In this document: positions 14,096 through 21,265 of the stretch, in pieces
Layout of the letters: the number at the start of each line of letters is the position of its first letter
How positions within the stretch are numbered: position 1 is the first letter of the stretch
Source: Paracoccaceae bacterium
GTDB taxonomy: Bacteria; Pseudomonadota; Alphaproteobacteria; Rhodobacterales; Rhodobacteraceae
Assembly: GCA_025458985.1 (NCBI GenBank)
Contig: JALORM010000002.1
Span: 1-21,733, forward strand
Direction: 5' to 3'
Length of the DNA stretch: 21,733 nt
Notes under the pieces: generated by a model
What the model saw: the letters and a program-made list of their open reading frames with translations, nothing else
Told to the model about the DNA's origin: nothing
Database searches by the model: none
Made by a program: the position numbers and the translations under genes

Positions 14096-14377
14096 TCAGG
14101 CGAAGACGTCGGCCCATTCGGGGTGGCGCTGACGCAGCCCGTTCACGAAAGGGCAGAGCGGCACGACCTTGAAGCCTTCGGCACGGGCATCCGCCACCAG
14201 ACGCTCGACCAGCGCCCGGCCCGCGCCCGTGCCGCGCAGCGTGTCGGGCACGCCGGTATGGTCTGCGATGCGAAGCACCGGCGAGAGGATGGAGTAGGTC
14301 AGCTCTGCCTCGCCGGCCTCGGTCCGCAGGACGTAGCGCCCCTTGCCGCCGCTGTCCTCGCGGGCGATCTCAGTCAA
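14096..14377 (-). CDS. Small GNAT-fold acetyltransferase-like protein (Acetyltransf_CG / YjdJ type)
   Basis: 93 residues. The acyl-CoA-binding loop LRGTGAGRALVERLV and the C-terminal signature CPFVNGLRQRHPEW are hallmarks of the short GNAT family typified by YjdJ. ELTYSILSPVLRIADHTGVPDTL also fits that family. The cellular substrate is unknown. No ATG fits: the best start is a TTG at 14377 (TTGACTGAG) that overlaps the TGA stop of the CoA-transferase B gene, suggesting translational coupling as the third gene of that operon. Its stop lies 3 bp from that of the converging transglycosylase gene, with no room for a terminator between them. Confidence 0.8.
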   Translation of the reverse strand: MTEIAREDSGGKGRYVLRTEAGEAELTYSILSPVLRIADHTGVPDTLRGTGAGRALVERLVADARAEGFKVVPLCPFVNGLRQRHPEWADVFA

Positions 14378-15014
14378 CGATCGTCGCTTCGGTCGCGGCG
14401 CGAAGCTCGGCCTCGGTCACGCCGTCGGCCAGCTCGACGATGTGCAGTCCCTTGTGGCCGACGTCGAGCACGCCGAGGTTGGTGATGATCCGGTCGACCA
14501 CGCCCGCGCCGGTCAGCGGCAGGGTGCAGCGGTGCAGCACCTTCGATTCGCCTGCCTTGTTGGTATGGTCCATCACCACCACCACCCGGCCGACGCCGGC
14601 AACAAGGTCCATGGCGCCGCCCATGCCCTTCACGAGCTTGCCCGGGATCATCCAGTTGGCCAGATCGCCATTCTCGGCCACCTCCATCGCGCCGAGGATC
14701 GCCATGTTGATCTTGCCGCCGCGGATCATCGCGAAGCTCTGCGCGCTGTCGAAGTAGCTGGTCCGGTCGAGTTCGGTGATCGTCTGCTTGCCGGCGTTGA
14801 TCAGGTCGGCGTCCTCTTCGCCTTCGACCGGGAAGGGCCCCATCCCCAGCATCCCGTTCTCGGACTGCAGCGTCACGTCCGCGCCGGCGGGGATGTAGTT
14901 CGACACCAGCGTCGGGATCCCGATCCCGAGGTTGACGTACATCCCGTCGCGCAGTTCCTGCGCCGCGCGGGCGGCCATCCGGTTGCGGTCCCAGCCGCTT
15001 GCCACTCCAGCCAT
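14370..15014 (-). CDS. scoB: 3-oxoacid (succinyl-CoA:acetoacetate) CoA-transferase, subunit B
   Basis: 214 residues. The active-site glutamate is E52 in SENGMLGMGP, which forms the glutamyl-CoA thioester intermediate in this class I CoA-transferase family. LGIGIPTLVSNYIP, RGGKINMAILGAMEV, DLANWMIPGKLVKGMGGAMDL and VVVMDHTNKAGESK are all conserved features of subunit B. With subunit A it moves CoA between succinyl-CoA and acetoacetate (or a similar short 3-oxoacid), linking ketone-body or polyhydroxybutyrate breakdown to the TCA cycle. Its ATG overlaps the scoA stop by one base (TGATG, 15016-15012). ScoB rather than AtoA is preferred from overall resemblance, and the acid specificity is not certain. 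Confidence 0.92.
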   Translation of the reverse strand: MAGVASGWDRNRMAARAAQELRDGMYVNLGIGIPTLVSNYIPAGADVTLQSENGMLGMGPFPVEGEEDADLINAGKQTITELDRTSYFDSAQSFAMIRGGKINMAILGAMEVAENGDLANWMIPGKLVKGMGGAMDLVAGVGRVVVVMDHTNKAGESKVLHRCTLPLTGAGVVDRIITNLGVLDVGHKGLHIVELADGVTEAELRAATEATIVD

Positions 15015-15721
15015 CAGACGGCCTCCCGCTTTCTCGTGGTGCGGTTCTCTATCCGCTTCTCGTGCTGCCCCTGGATGATCCGGTGCACGTAGATGCCGGG
15101 GGTGTGGATCGCGTCGGGGTCGAGGCTGCCCACCGGCACGATTTCCTCGACCTCGGCGATGCAGACCTTGCCGCAGGATGCCGCGGGCGGATTGAAGTTG
15201 CGCGCGGTCTTGCGGTAGATCAGGTTTCCCTGCGCGTCGCCCTTCCACGCCTTGACGATCGACAGGTCCGCCACGATCCCGCGTTCCAGCACGTAGGTCT
15301 GGCCGTCGAATTCCTTCAGCTCCTTGCCCTCGGCGATGACGGTTCCGACGCCGGTCCGGGTGTAGAACCCCGCGATTCCCGCGCCACCCGCCCGCATCCG
15401 CTCGGCCAGCGTGCCCTGCGGGTTGAACTCGATCTCGAGCTCGCCCGCCAGATACTGCCGCATGAACTCGGCGTTCTCGCCCACGTAGGACGAGATCATC
15501 TTGCGGATCTGCCGGGTGTCGAGCAGCTTGCCCAACCCGAAGGCGTCGACCCCGCAGTTGTTCGACGCGATGGTCAGGTCCCTGACACCGGTTGCCACCA
15601 GCGCGTCGATCAGAAGCTCGGGGATCCCGCAAAGCCCGAAGCCGCCCGCCGCGATCGTCATCCCGTCGAAGACGACCCCCTCCAGCGCCTCCGCCGCAGA
15701 CCCGTACACCTTGCGCTTCAT
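15014..15721 (-). CDS. scoA: 3-oxoacid (succinyl-CoA:acetoacetate) CoA-transferase, subunit A
   Basis: 235 residues. Conserved elements of the alpha subunit are visible: MTIAAGGFGLCGIPELLI (21-38, glycine-rich CoA-binding loop), LTIASNNCGVDAFGLGKLL, KMISSYVGENAEF, EFNPQGTLAERMRAGGAGI and the late KTARNFNPPAASCGKVCIAEVEEIV. The partner subunit is encoded immediately downstream with a 1-base overlap. A G-rich ribosome site (GGGGGG) lies 7 bases before the ATG at 15721. The 75 bp before this gene carry a hairpin belonging to the VOC gene and little else, so either the promoter is compressed there or transcription reads through from the VOC gene. Confidence 0.93.
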   Translation of the reverse strand: MKRKVYGSAAEALEGVVFDGMTIAAGGFGLCGIPELLIDALVATGVRDLTIASNNCGVDAFGLGKLLDTRQIRKMISSYVGENAEFMRQYLAGELEIEFNPQGTLAERMRAGGAGIAGFYTRTGVGTVIAEGKELKEFDGQTYVLERGIVADLSIVKAWKGDAQGNLIYRKTARNFNPPAASCGKVCIAEVEEIVPVGSLDPDAIHTPGIYVHRIIQGQHEKRIENRTTRKREAV

Positions 15722-15778
15722 CCAGACGCCCCCCCGGTTGTCTCGGGGTTTCTGGCAAGCACCGCGGGCGGAGTCAAT

Positions 15779-15793
15779 CGCCGCACTGCGGCG
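15779..15793 (-). terminator. Short hairpin just after the VOC gene
   Basis: CGCCGC-ACT-GCGGCG forms a perfect 6-bp stem 3 bases beyond the VOC stop on the minus strand. The T-tract is poor (ATTGACTC), so termination is probably incomplete. Confidence 0.35.
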
Positions 15794-15796
15794 AAG

Positions 15797-16222
15797 TCAG
15801 TGCGGCAACGCCTCGGGGGCGTATTGCGCGGCGAAGATCTCGTCCGGAGGGATGGGCGTGATGACGTCGATCAGCACGCCGTTCGGATCGGCGGTGATGA
15901 AGTGGCGCTGTCCGAAGTCCTCGTCGCAGAGCCCCTTGAGCATCGGCAGCCCCGCGCCGAGAAGCCGGGCATGGACGGCATCGACGTCCTCGACCTCGAA
16001 GTTGAGGATCGCGCCGCGGGTCAGGCCGCGGCCCGCGGCGGGGATGGTGTCGTGCGCGCCGTCGAGGATGGCGAGGTTCACCGATATGTTGTCCGCCTGC
16101 TGGAGGTGGACATACCAGTCCGCCTGGAAGAGCGGGCGGAAGTCGAAATGGCGGATGTAGAACGCGGCGGTTCCGTCCACGTCGCCGGTCTGAAGCACCG
16201 GATAGTATTGCGTGATCTTCAT
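15797..16222 (-). CDS. VOC (glyoxalase/bleomycin-resistance superfamily) protein
   Basis: 141 residues from the ATG at 16222, which has GGAG upstream (an ATG at 16249 would begin inside the operator region). The pattern is a paired beta-alpha-beta-beta-beta fold: ITQYYPVLQTGDVDGTAAFYIRHFDFRPLF, then ILNFEVEDVDAVHARLLGAGLPMLKGLCDEDFGQRHFITADPNGVLIDVITPI. The second half (EVEDVDAVHARLLGAG and FITADPNGVLIDVI) is typical of VOC proteins. Members include lyases, dioxygenases and drug-binding proteins, and the activity here cannot be assigned. It is divergent from a TetR-type regulator, which very likely controls it. A hairpin follows its stop, and scoAB lies downstream on the same strand. Confidence 0.85.
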   Translation of the reverse strand: MKITQYYPVLQTGDVDGTAAFYIRHFDFRPLFQADWYVHLQQADNISVNLAILDGAHDTIPAAGRGLTRGAILNFEVEDVDAVHARLLGAGLPMLKGLCDEDFGQRHFITADPNGVLIDVITPIPPDEIFAAQYAPEALPH

Positions 16223-16247
16223 GTTGGCTTGCTCCGCATGAACATGC

Positions 16248-16286
16248 ATACTGAATGTATCTTATAAACATACAGGCTGCACGTAT
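16248..16286. promoter_or_regulatory. Operator-like array of ATAC/GTAT half-sites between the VOC and tetR genes
   Basis: Four half-sites alternate: ATAC (16248-16251), GTAT (16257-16260), ATAC (16270-16273) and GTAT (16283-16286). The central pair forms TGTAT-N9-ATACA (16256-16274) around a TTATAA core. The array lies between the two divergent starts in locally AT-rich DNA, where a TetR dimer would be expected to bind, and the last half-site touches the tetR start. Confidence 0.5.
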
Positions 16287-16857
16287 GCAAGAGAGAGTCG
16301 AACGCCGGCCGAACGACCAGCGCAGCGCCGAGATGCGCGCGCGCCTTGTCGCTGCGGGCCGGGAGCTTTTCGCCGGGAAGGGATTTGCTGCGACCGGCAC
16401 GCCCGAGATCGTCGCGCGGGCCAAGGTCACGCGGGGTGCGCTCTACCACCACTTCGCCGACAAGACCGACCTGTTCCGGGCGGTCGCGACGGCCGAGGCC
16501 GAGGCCGTCGCGCGCGAGATCGAGGCGGCGGGGGAGGGGGGTGGCCTGACCGAGGGGACGCGCGCCTATTTCAGGGCGATGCGCGTTCCGGGCCGCGCGA
16601 GGGTCTTGCTGATCGACGGGCCGGCCGTGCTGGGGCCCGCCGGGATGGACAGGATCGACGCGCGCAGCGGCCGGGCGACGCTGGAGGCGGGGCTCGCATC
16701 GACGCTGCCCGACCTTTCCCTGCCGCTGATCGCCGCGCTTGCGACCGTGCTGTCGGCGGCCTTCGACCGCGCCGCACTTGCTATCGCCGAGGGCGCGGAC
16801 GAGGCCGTGCATATCGACGCGCTGATGCGCCTTGTCGGCGGACTTTCGCGTCGCTAG
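16285..16857 (+). CDS. TetR-family transcriptional regulator
   Basis: 190 residues from the ATG at 16285 (AGG 8 bases upstream); an in-frame ATG at 16255 would place the start inside the operator array. The N-terminal TetR DNA-binding domain (about 16-62) reads RARLVAAGRELFAGKGFAATGTPEIVARAKVTRGALYHHFADKTDLF when followed through. It has the helix-turn-helix at 36-57 and the family-typical GALYHHFADK. The C-terminal ligand domain includes VLLIDGPAVLGPAGMDRIDAR, a segment seen in a common AcrR-like subgroup. It probably represses itself and the divergent VOC gene until an unknown small molecule binds. Its TAG stop shares the CTAG palindrome with the topA stop on the other strand. Confidence 0.9.
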   Translation: MQERVERRPNDQRSAEMRARLVAAGRELFAGKGFAATGTPEIVARAKVTRGALYHHFADKTDLFRAVATAEAEAVAREIEAAGEGGGLTEGTRAYFRAMRVPGRARVLLIDGPAVLGPAGMDRIDARSGRATLEAGLASTLPDLSLPLIAALATVLSAAFDRAALAIAEGADEAVHIDALMRLVGGLSRR

Positions 16858-19451
16858 GCCCTTTGCTGTGCCGCCTTCTTCTTGGCGGCGGGCTTCCTGG
16901 CCGTGGTCTTCGCCGGTGCCTTGGCCTTCGCCCCCTTGGCCTTGCCGCCCTTCGCGGCCTTTGCCGCGACCAGCTCCAGCGCCTGTTCGACGCTCAGGTC
17001 CTCGGGCGCTGTCTCCTTCGGGATCGTCGCGTTGACATTGCCCCACTTGACGTAGGGCCCATAGCGGCCGGGCATCACCTGGATTTCCCCGCCTTCGGGG
17101 TGTTCGCCCAGCGTCTTCAGCGGCTGGGCCGAAGCGCCGCCGGCCGGCCGCCCGCCGCGCGCGGCCTTCTGGGCCAGAACCTCGACCGCCCGGTTCATGC
17201 CGATCTCGAACACCTCGTCGGCGTCGGGAAGGTTGGCGTAGATGCGGCCGTGCTTCACGTAGGGTCCGTAGCGGCCGATCCCGGCCTCGACCATCTCGCC
17301 GTCCTCGGGGTGGGGGCCGATCTCGCGCGGCAGGGACAAAAGGCGCAGCGCCTTCGGAAGGTCCATCGCTTCGGCCGACCAGCCCTTGGGCAGCGAGGCG
17401 CGGGGCGGCTTCGGCACGTCGGCCGTCGCCTCGCCGCGCTGGACGTACGGCCCGAAGCGGCCGGCCTTCAGCCAGATCGGATCGCCCGCGTCCTCGCCCA
17501 GGATGCGCTCGGCACCGCCCTCCTCGCCCCCGCCAGGGGCCGAGAGCGGCCGCGTGAAGCGGCAGTCGGGGTAGTTCGAGCAGCCGATGAAGGCCCCGCC
17601 CGAGCGTGCGGTCTTTAGGCCGAGCCGTCCCTGCCCGCAGACCGGGCAGGCGCGCGGGTTCGACCCGTCCTCCCGCGGGGGGTAGAGGTGGGGCGCCAGG
17701 ACCTCGTCGATCTTCTCCAGCACCTCCGAGATCCTGAGTTCGGAGGTTTCGGCCAGCGCGGCGGTGAAGTCGCGCCAGAACCGCGCCAGGACGTCCTGCC
17801 AGTCGCGGCTGCCGGCCGAGATGTCGTCGAGTTCTTCCTCGAGGTCCGAGGTGAAGTCGTAGTCGACATAGCGGCGGAAGTAGTTGGCCAGGAAGGCCGT
17901 CACCAGCCGGCCCTTGTCCTGCGGGATCAGGCGGCCCTTGTCCTTCGCGACATACTCGCGTTCCTGGATCGTCGTGACGATCGAGGTGTAGGTCGAGGGG
18001 CGCCCGATCCCGAGCTCCTCCATCCGCTTGATCAGCGTCGCCTCGGTGTAGCGGGGCGGCGGCTGGGTGAAGTGCTGTTCGGGCGTGACGGCACGCTTGT
18101 CGGCAGGCTCGCCCTCGGCCATCTGCGGCAGACGCCGGCCGTCTTCGTCATCCTCGTCGCGCCCGGAGGCGCGCTGGAAGTCGACGTCGTCGCGGCCTTC
18201 CTCGTAGACCCTGAGGAACCCGTCGAACAGCACGACCTGGCCTGTCGCGCGCAGCACCACCTGGCCGTCGGCCGAGCCGATATCGGCCGTCGTGCGTTCG
18301 AGCCGCGCGGCCTCCATCTGGCAGGCGATGGTCCGCTTCCAGATCAGGTCGTAAAGCTTGCGCTGGTCGGCATCCGCGATCCTGAGCGTCTCGGGCCTGG
18401 CAAACAGGTCCGTCGGCCGGATGCACTCGTGCGCCTCCTGCGCGTTCTTCGCCTTGTTCTTGTACATGCGGGGCGACTTCGGGACGTAGTCGGCGCCGTA
18501 GAACTTGCCGATCGCCTCGCGCGCGGCCATCACGGCCTCGGGCGCCATGTCGATGCCGTCGGTCCGCATGTAGGTGATGAGGCCCGCCTCGTAGAGACGC
18601 TGCGCCGCGCTCATCGTGGCGCGCGCGCCCATGCCGAACTTGCGGCTGGCCTCCTGCTGGAGGGTCGAGGTCATGAACGGCGGCGCGGGGTTGCGGCTGG
18701 CGGGCTTGGCCTCGACCGACAGCACCTTCAGCGCGCGCGAGGTCACGGCCTGTACGGCAAGCTCGGCCGCCGTGGCGGTCGGGATGCCGAACTTGTCGAG
18801 CTTGCTGCCGCCCAGCACGGTCAGGCGCGCCTCGAACTCGTGCCCGCGCGGGGTGGCAAGGGTCGCCGTGACGGTCCAGTATTCCTGCGCGCGGAAGGCC
18901 TCGATCTCCATCTCGCGGTCGACGACAAGGCGCAGCACGACCGACTGCACCCGGCCCGCCGAGCGGGCGCCCGGCAGCTTGCGCCAGAGCACGGGCGAGA
19001 GGTTGAACCCCACGAGGTAGTCGAGCGCGCGCCGCGCGAGGTAGGCATCGACCAGCGCGGCGTCGATGTCGCGGGGGTGCTTCATCGCTTCGGTGACCGC
19101 GGCCTTGGTGATCGCGTTGAAGGTGACGCGGCTCACCTTCTTGTCCTTCTTGAGCGACTTCGCCAGCGCCTCCTTCAGATGCCAGCTGATCGCCTCGCCC
19201 TCGCGGTCGGGGTCGGTCGCGAGGATCAGCGCGTCGTCATCCTTCAGCGCCTCGGCGATCGCCTTGACGTGCTTGCGGCTTTCGGGCGCCACCTCCCAGG
19301 TCATGTCGAACTGCCGGTCGGGATCGACCGATCCGTCCTTCGCAGGCAGGTCGCGCACATGGCCGTAGGACGCGAGCACCGTATAGCCCGGGCCGAGATA
19401 CTTGTTGATTGTCTTGGCCTTGGCAGGTGACTCGACGACGACGACTGGCAT
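16854..19451 (-). CDS. topA: DNA topoisomerase I (type IA)
   Basis: 865 residues from the ATG at 19451, where the protein begins with the Toprim motif MPVVVVESPAKAKTI (E7). The acidic metal site is DPDREGE (80-86). The catalytic tyrosine is Y294 in GLITYMRTDGIDM, which forms the 5'-phosphotyrosyl link when relaxing negative supercoils. RALDYLVGFNLSPVLW and GRVQS are conserved type IA elements. One four-cysteine zinc ribbon (CPVCG... GCSNYPDC) is followed by repeated GRFGPYV/GRYGPYV modules and a Lys/Ala-rich tail (AKGGKAKGAKAKAPAK...) that should bind DNA non-specifically. The length is normal for alphaproteobacteria. A longer in-frame start at 19682 would reach into the hxlR gene and was rejected. 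Confidence 0.97.
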   Translation of the reverse strand: MPVVVVESPAKAKTINKYLGPGYTVLASYGHVRDLPAKDGSVDPDRQFDMTWEVAPESRKHVKAIAEALKDDDALILATDPDREGEAISWHLKEALAKSLKKDKKVSRVTFNAITKAAVTEAMKHPRDIDAALVDAYLARRALDYLVGFNLSPVLWRKLPGARSAGRVQSVVLRLVVDREMEIEAFRAQEYWTVTATLATPRGHEFEARLTVLGGSKLDKFGIPTATAAELAVQAVTSRALKVLSVEAKPASRNPAPPFMTSTLQQEASRKFGMGARATMSAAQRLYEAGLITYMRTDGIDMAPEAVMAAREAIGKFYGADYVPKSPRMYKNKAKNAQEAHECIRPTDLFARPETLRIADADQRKLYDLIWKRTIACQMEAARLERTTADIGSADGQVVLRATGQVVLFDGFLRVYEEGRDDVDFQRASGRDEDDEDGRRLPQMAEGEPADKRAVTPEQHFTQPPPRYTEATLIKRMEELGIGRPSTYTSIVTTIQEREYVAKDKGRLIPQDKGRLVTAFLANYFRRYVDYDFTSDLEEELDDISAGSRDWQDVLARFWRDFTAALAETSELRISEVLEKIDEVLAPHLYPPREDGSNPRACPVCGQGRLGLKTARSGGAFIGCSNYPDCRFTRPLSAPGGGEEGGAERILGEDAGDPIWLKAGRFGPYVQRGEATADVPKPPRASLPKGWSAEAMDLPKALRLLSLPREIGPHPEDGEMVEAGIGRYGPYVKHGRIYANLPDADEVFEIGMNRAVEVLAQKAARGGRPAGGASAQPLKTLGEHPEGGEIQVMPGRYGPYVKWGNVNATIPKETAPEDLSVEQALELVAAKAAKGGKAKGAKAKAPAKTTARKPAAKKKAAQQRA

Positions 19452-19469
19452 GCGGGGCCTTTCGGAAAC

Positions 19470-19490
19470 CGGGCAGGCGGGGCTTGCCCG
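19470..19490 (-). other. Hairpin in the topA leader
   Basis: CGGGCA at 19470-19475 pairs with TGCCCG at 19485-19490, with further pairs inside and a GGG loop. It lies 18 bases before the topA ATG on the minus strand and could affect translation. The remaining 120 bases to the hxlR stop are GC-rich, with no clear promoter. Confidence 0.35.
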
Positions 19491-19611
19491 CGGGCGGCGA
19501 AGATGTGGGCCCCCGCCGGGGAATGTCAATCCGGCCGGGCGCTGGCCGGGGCCGTGACCGGGGGTTTGACTGGGGTCAGGCCGGAGGCCGACGGGGGCTG
19601 AGCCGCGCCGA

Positions 19612-19971
19612 TCACCCGGCCAAGGCCTCCGGCGGCAGGCGCGACAGGTTGTCCTCCACCCACTCGGCCAGTGCCCGAACACGGGCTGCAGCCTCGGTCC
19701 CCAGCGGGGTCAGGGTGTATTCGACATGCGGCGGGACGACGTCGAACGCGCGCCGATGAACGAGGCCATCGCGTTCCAGCTGCTGCAGCGACAGCGCCAG
19801 CATCCGCTCGCTGACCCCGCCGATCCGGCGTCGCAGCGCGCTGAATCGCTGCGTGCCATCCTGCAGGGCGATCAGGATCAGCATCCCCCAGCGGCTCGTC
19901 ACATGGTTCAGGATGCGGCGCGAGGGGCACATCTCGGCCATCACGTTGGGGAGGTGACAGGACAGGCTCAC
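19612..19971 (-). CDS. HxlR (DUF24) family redox-type transcriptional regulator
   Basis: 119 residues from a GTG at 19971. This start was chosen because AGGAGG lies exactly six bases upstream, while the ATG seven codons earlier (19992) lacks a ribosome site. The protein has the family signature CPSRRILNHVTSRWGMLILIAL (C15 onward), the recognition region FSALRRRIGGVSERMLALSLQQLERDGLVHR, and the wing VPPHVEYTLTPLGTEA. Cys15, just before the conserved Pro, matches the position used for thiol sensing in YodB/QorR-type members. The gene is divergent from a qorB-like gene, as ytfH is from qorB (ytfG) in E. coli and as in the QorR-qor2 pair of Corynebacterium. Control of that oxidoreductase by quinone or disulfide stress is therefore a good inference. 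Confidence 0.9.
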   Translation of the reverse strand: MSLSCHLPNVMAEMCPSRRILNHVTSRWGMLILIALQDGTQRFSALRRRIGGVSERMLALSLQQLERDGLVHRRAFDVVPPHVEYTLTPLGTEAAARVRALAEWVEDNLSRLPPEALAG

Positions 19972-20071
19972 CGAATGCCTCCTAGCTAACATGAATGTAG
20001 GTACTTCCTTTTCGTAAGCATGTCCACTAGCTCCTGTGGCCTCGGACCAGGTAGCGCGAAAGGACAGGGCC
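19972..20071. promoter_or_regulatory. Divergent hxlR-qorB control region
   Basis: About 100 bp, markedly AT-richer than its flanks. TAC and GTA lie in a 15-bp imperfect dyad (20002-20016), and CTAGCT occurs twice (19982-19987 and 20029-20034). These are possible HxlR sites, and none is a clear consensus. Confidence 0.35.
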
Positions 20072-21265
20072 ATGAGGATCGGGGTGACAGGGGCGACCGG
20101 GCAGCTGGGCCGTCTGGCGGTGGCGGCGCTCGGGCGGCGGGCGCCGGAAGCCGAGGTTGTGGCGCTGGTCCGCGATCCGGACCGGGCGGCGGACCTGGGC
20201 GTGCCCGCGCGGCGGGCGGACTACCGCGATCCGGCATCCCTGGCGCGTGCGGTCGCGGGGCTGGACGTGGTGGCGCTGATCTCGTCAAACGATTTCGATG
20301 ACCGCGCAGGGCAGCACCGCGCGGTGATCGGCGCGTCCGCGGCGGCCGGGGTCGGCCGGATCGTCTACACCTCGATCCTCAAGGGCGAGGCGTCGCCGCT
20401 GATGCTCGCGGCCGACCATGTGGCGACCGAGGCCGCCCTTCGTGCGTCGGGCCTTGCCCATACGATCCTGCGCAACGGCTGGTACACCGAGAACTATACC
20501 GCTGCACTTGCCGGTGCCGTGCAGGCCGGCGGGCTGATCGGCGCGGCGGGCGAGGGGCGCCTGTCCACCGCGGCGCGCGCCGACTATGCCGAGGCGCTGG
20601 CCGTCGCCGCCGCCGATGCGACGCCAGGCAACCGGGTGCACGAACTGGCGGGCGACGCGGCCTGGACGATGGCCGACCTCGCCGCCGAGGTCTCCCAGGC
20701 CACAGGTCGGCAGATCGGCTACACCGACTTGTCGCCCGAGGCCTATGCGGCCGCGCTCGGCGGCTTCGGTCTTCCCGAGGTCATAGCGCGGGCCATAGCC
20801 GATGCCGATGGCCATGCCCGGAACGGCGCGCTTTTCGACGAGAGCGGCACGCTGTCGGCCCTTATCGGCCGGCCCACGACGCCGCTTGCCGCCGCGTGGG
20901 GCGCGGGCGACGGTTCCGTCAGCAGCGGTGCCGGTGCCCGCGCATCGCGGCGTCGCGGTCCCGGCTTGGGGCGGGGCCGCTGCACCCCTCAGCGCGGCAA
21001 GGCCGTCGCGTCGCGCCGGGTCTGCCGACGGGGCCGTTCGAGCTCCGGCGCCGGCGGGGAGGCATGTGCCGGAGTCGCGCCGGGTCCGCCGACGGGGCCG
21101 TTCGAGCTCCGGCGCTGGCGGGGAGGCATGTGCCGGAGGCCGGCGTGTTGCCCTGCCAAGCCGGCGTGCAGGGCGTGCCCGCAGGAGTGCCGCCCGCGTA
21201 TCCCACAAGCTCTGGACCAACCGCCGCCCGGCCCCGCGGGGCCTCGCGGCCCGTGTCTCGGCTGA
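20072..21265 (+). CDS. qorB: QorB-like NAD(P)H:quinone oxidoreductase (SDR/NmrA-like) with an aberrant C-terminal run-on
   Basis: The frame from the ATG at 20072 (AAAGGA upstream) encodes 397 residues. The dinucleotide-binding motif is GVTGATGQLG (4-13). RIVYTSILKG, HTILRNGWYTENY, SQATGRQIGYTDLSPEAYAAAL and the terminal ALIGRPTTPLA are typical of QorB/YtfG, a soluble NADPH-dependent quinone reductase of about 286 residues. Homology-like sequence stops near residue 275. The following 120 residues are Arg/Gly/Ala/Cys-rich, unlike any enzyme. They cross a 64-bp tandem duplication that is read in two different frames, so the tail is probably the product of a lost or frameshifted stop codon rather than a functional domain. 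The enzyme core may still be active. It is divergent from an HxlR regulator that probably controls it. Confidence 0.82.
   Translation: MRIGVTGATGQLGRLAVAALGRRAPEAEVVALVRDPDRAADLGVPARRADYRDPASLARAVAGLDVVALISSNDFDDRAGQHRAVIGASAAAGVGRIVYTSILKGEASPLMLAADHVATEAALRASGLAHTILRNGWYTENYTAALAGAVQAGGLIGAAGEGRLSTAARADYAEALAVAAADATPGNRVHELAGDAAWTMADLAAEVSQATGRQIGYTDLSPEAYAAALGGFGLPEVIARAIADADGHARNGALFDESGTLSALIGRPTTPLAAAWGAGDGSVSSGAGARASRRRGPGLGRGRCTPQRGKAVASRRVCRRGRSSSGAGGEACAGVAPGPPTGPFELRRWRGGMCRRPACCPAKPACRACPQECRPRIPQALDQPPPGPAGPRGPCLG
21011..21138. repeat. 64-bp tandem duplication
   Basis: Positions 21011-21074 are repeated at 21075-21138 with only two differences (TCTGCC/TCCGCC and GCGCCGG/GCGCTGG). 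Each copy contains GACGGGGCCGTTCGAGCTCC. The unit length is not a multiple of three. Confidence 0.95.

Noticed and set aside
13045..14172. A long plus-strand frame overlapping the transglycosylase in another phase
   Set aside because: The Arg-rich product lacks motifs; the SLT signature lies in the neighbouring frame.
17688..19430. A 580-codon open frame on the plus strand
   Set aside because: It is antisense to topA, with composition dominated by Arg, His, Asp and Leu. topA motifs on the other strand are complete.
19452..19682. An N-terminal extension of topA of 77 residues
   Set aside because: Topoisomerase I begins at the Toprim strand MPVVVVESPAKA. The extension is Arg/Pro-rich and would overlap the hxlR gene.
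20922..20983. GCAGCGG/CCGCTGC inverted repeat as a qorB terminator or attachment site
   Set aside because: The arms are only 7 bp with a loop near 48 bases in extremely GC-rich DNA, so chance is likely. No integrase is nearby.
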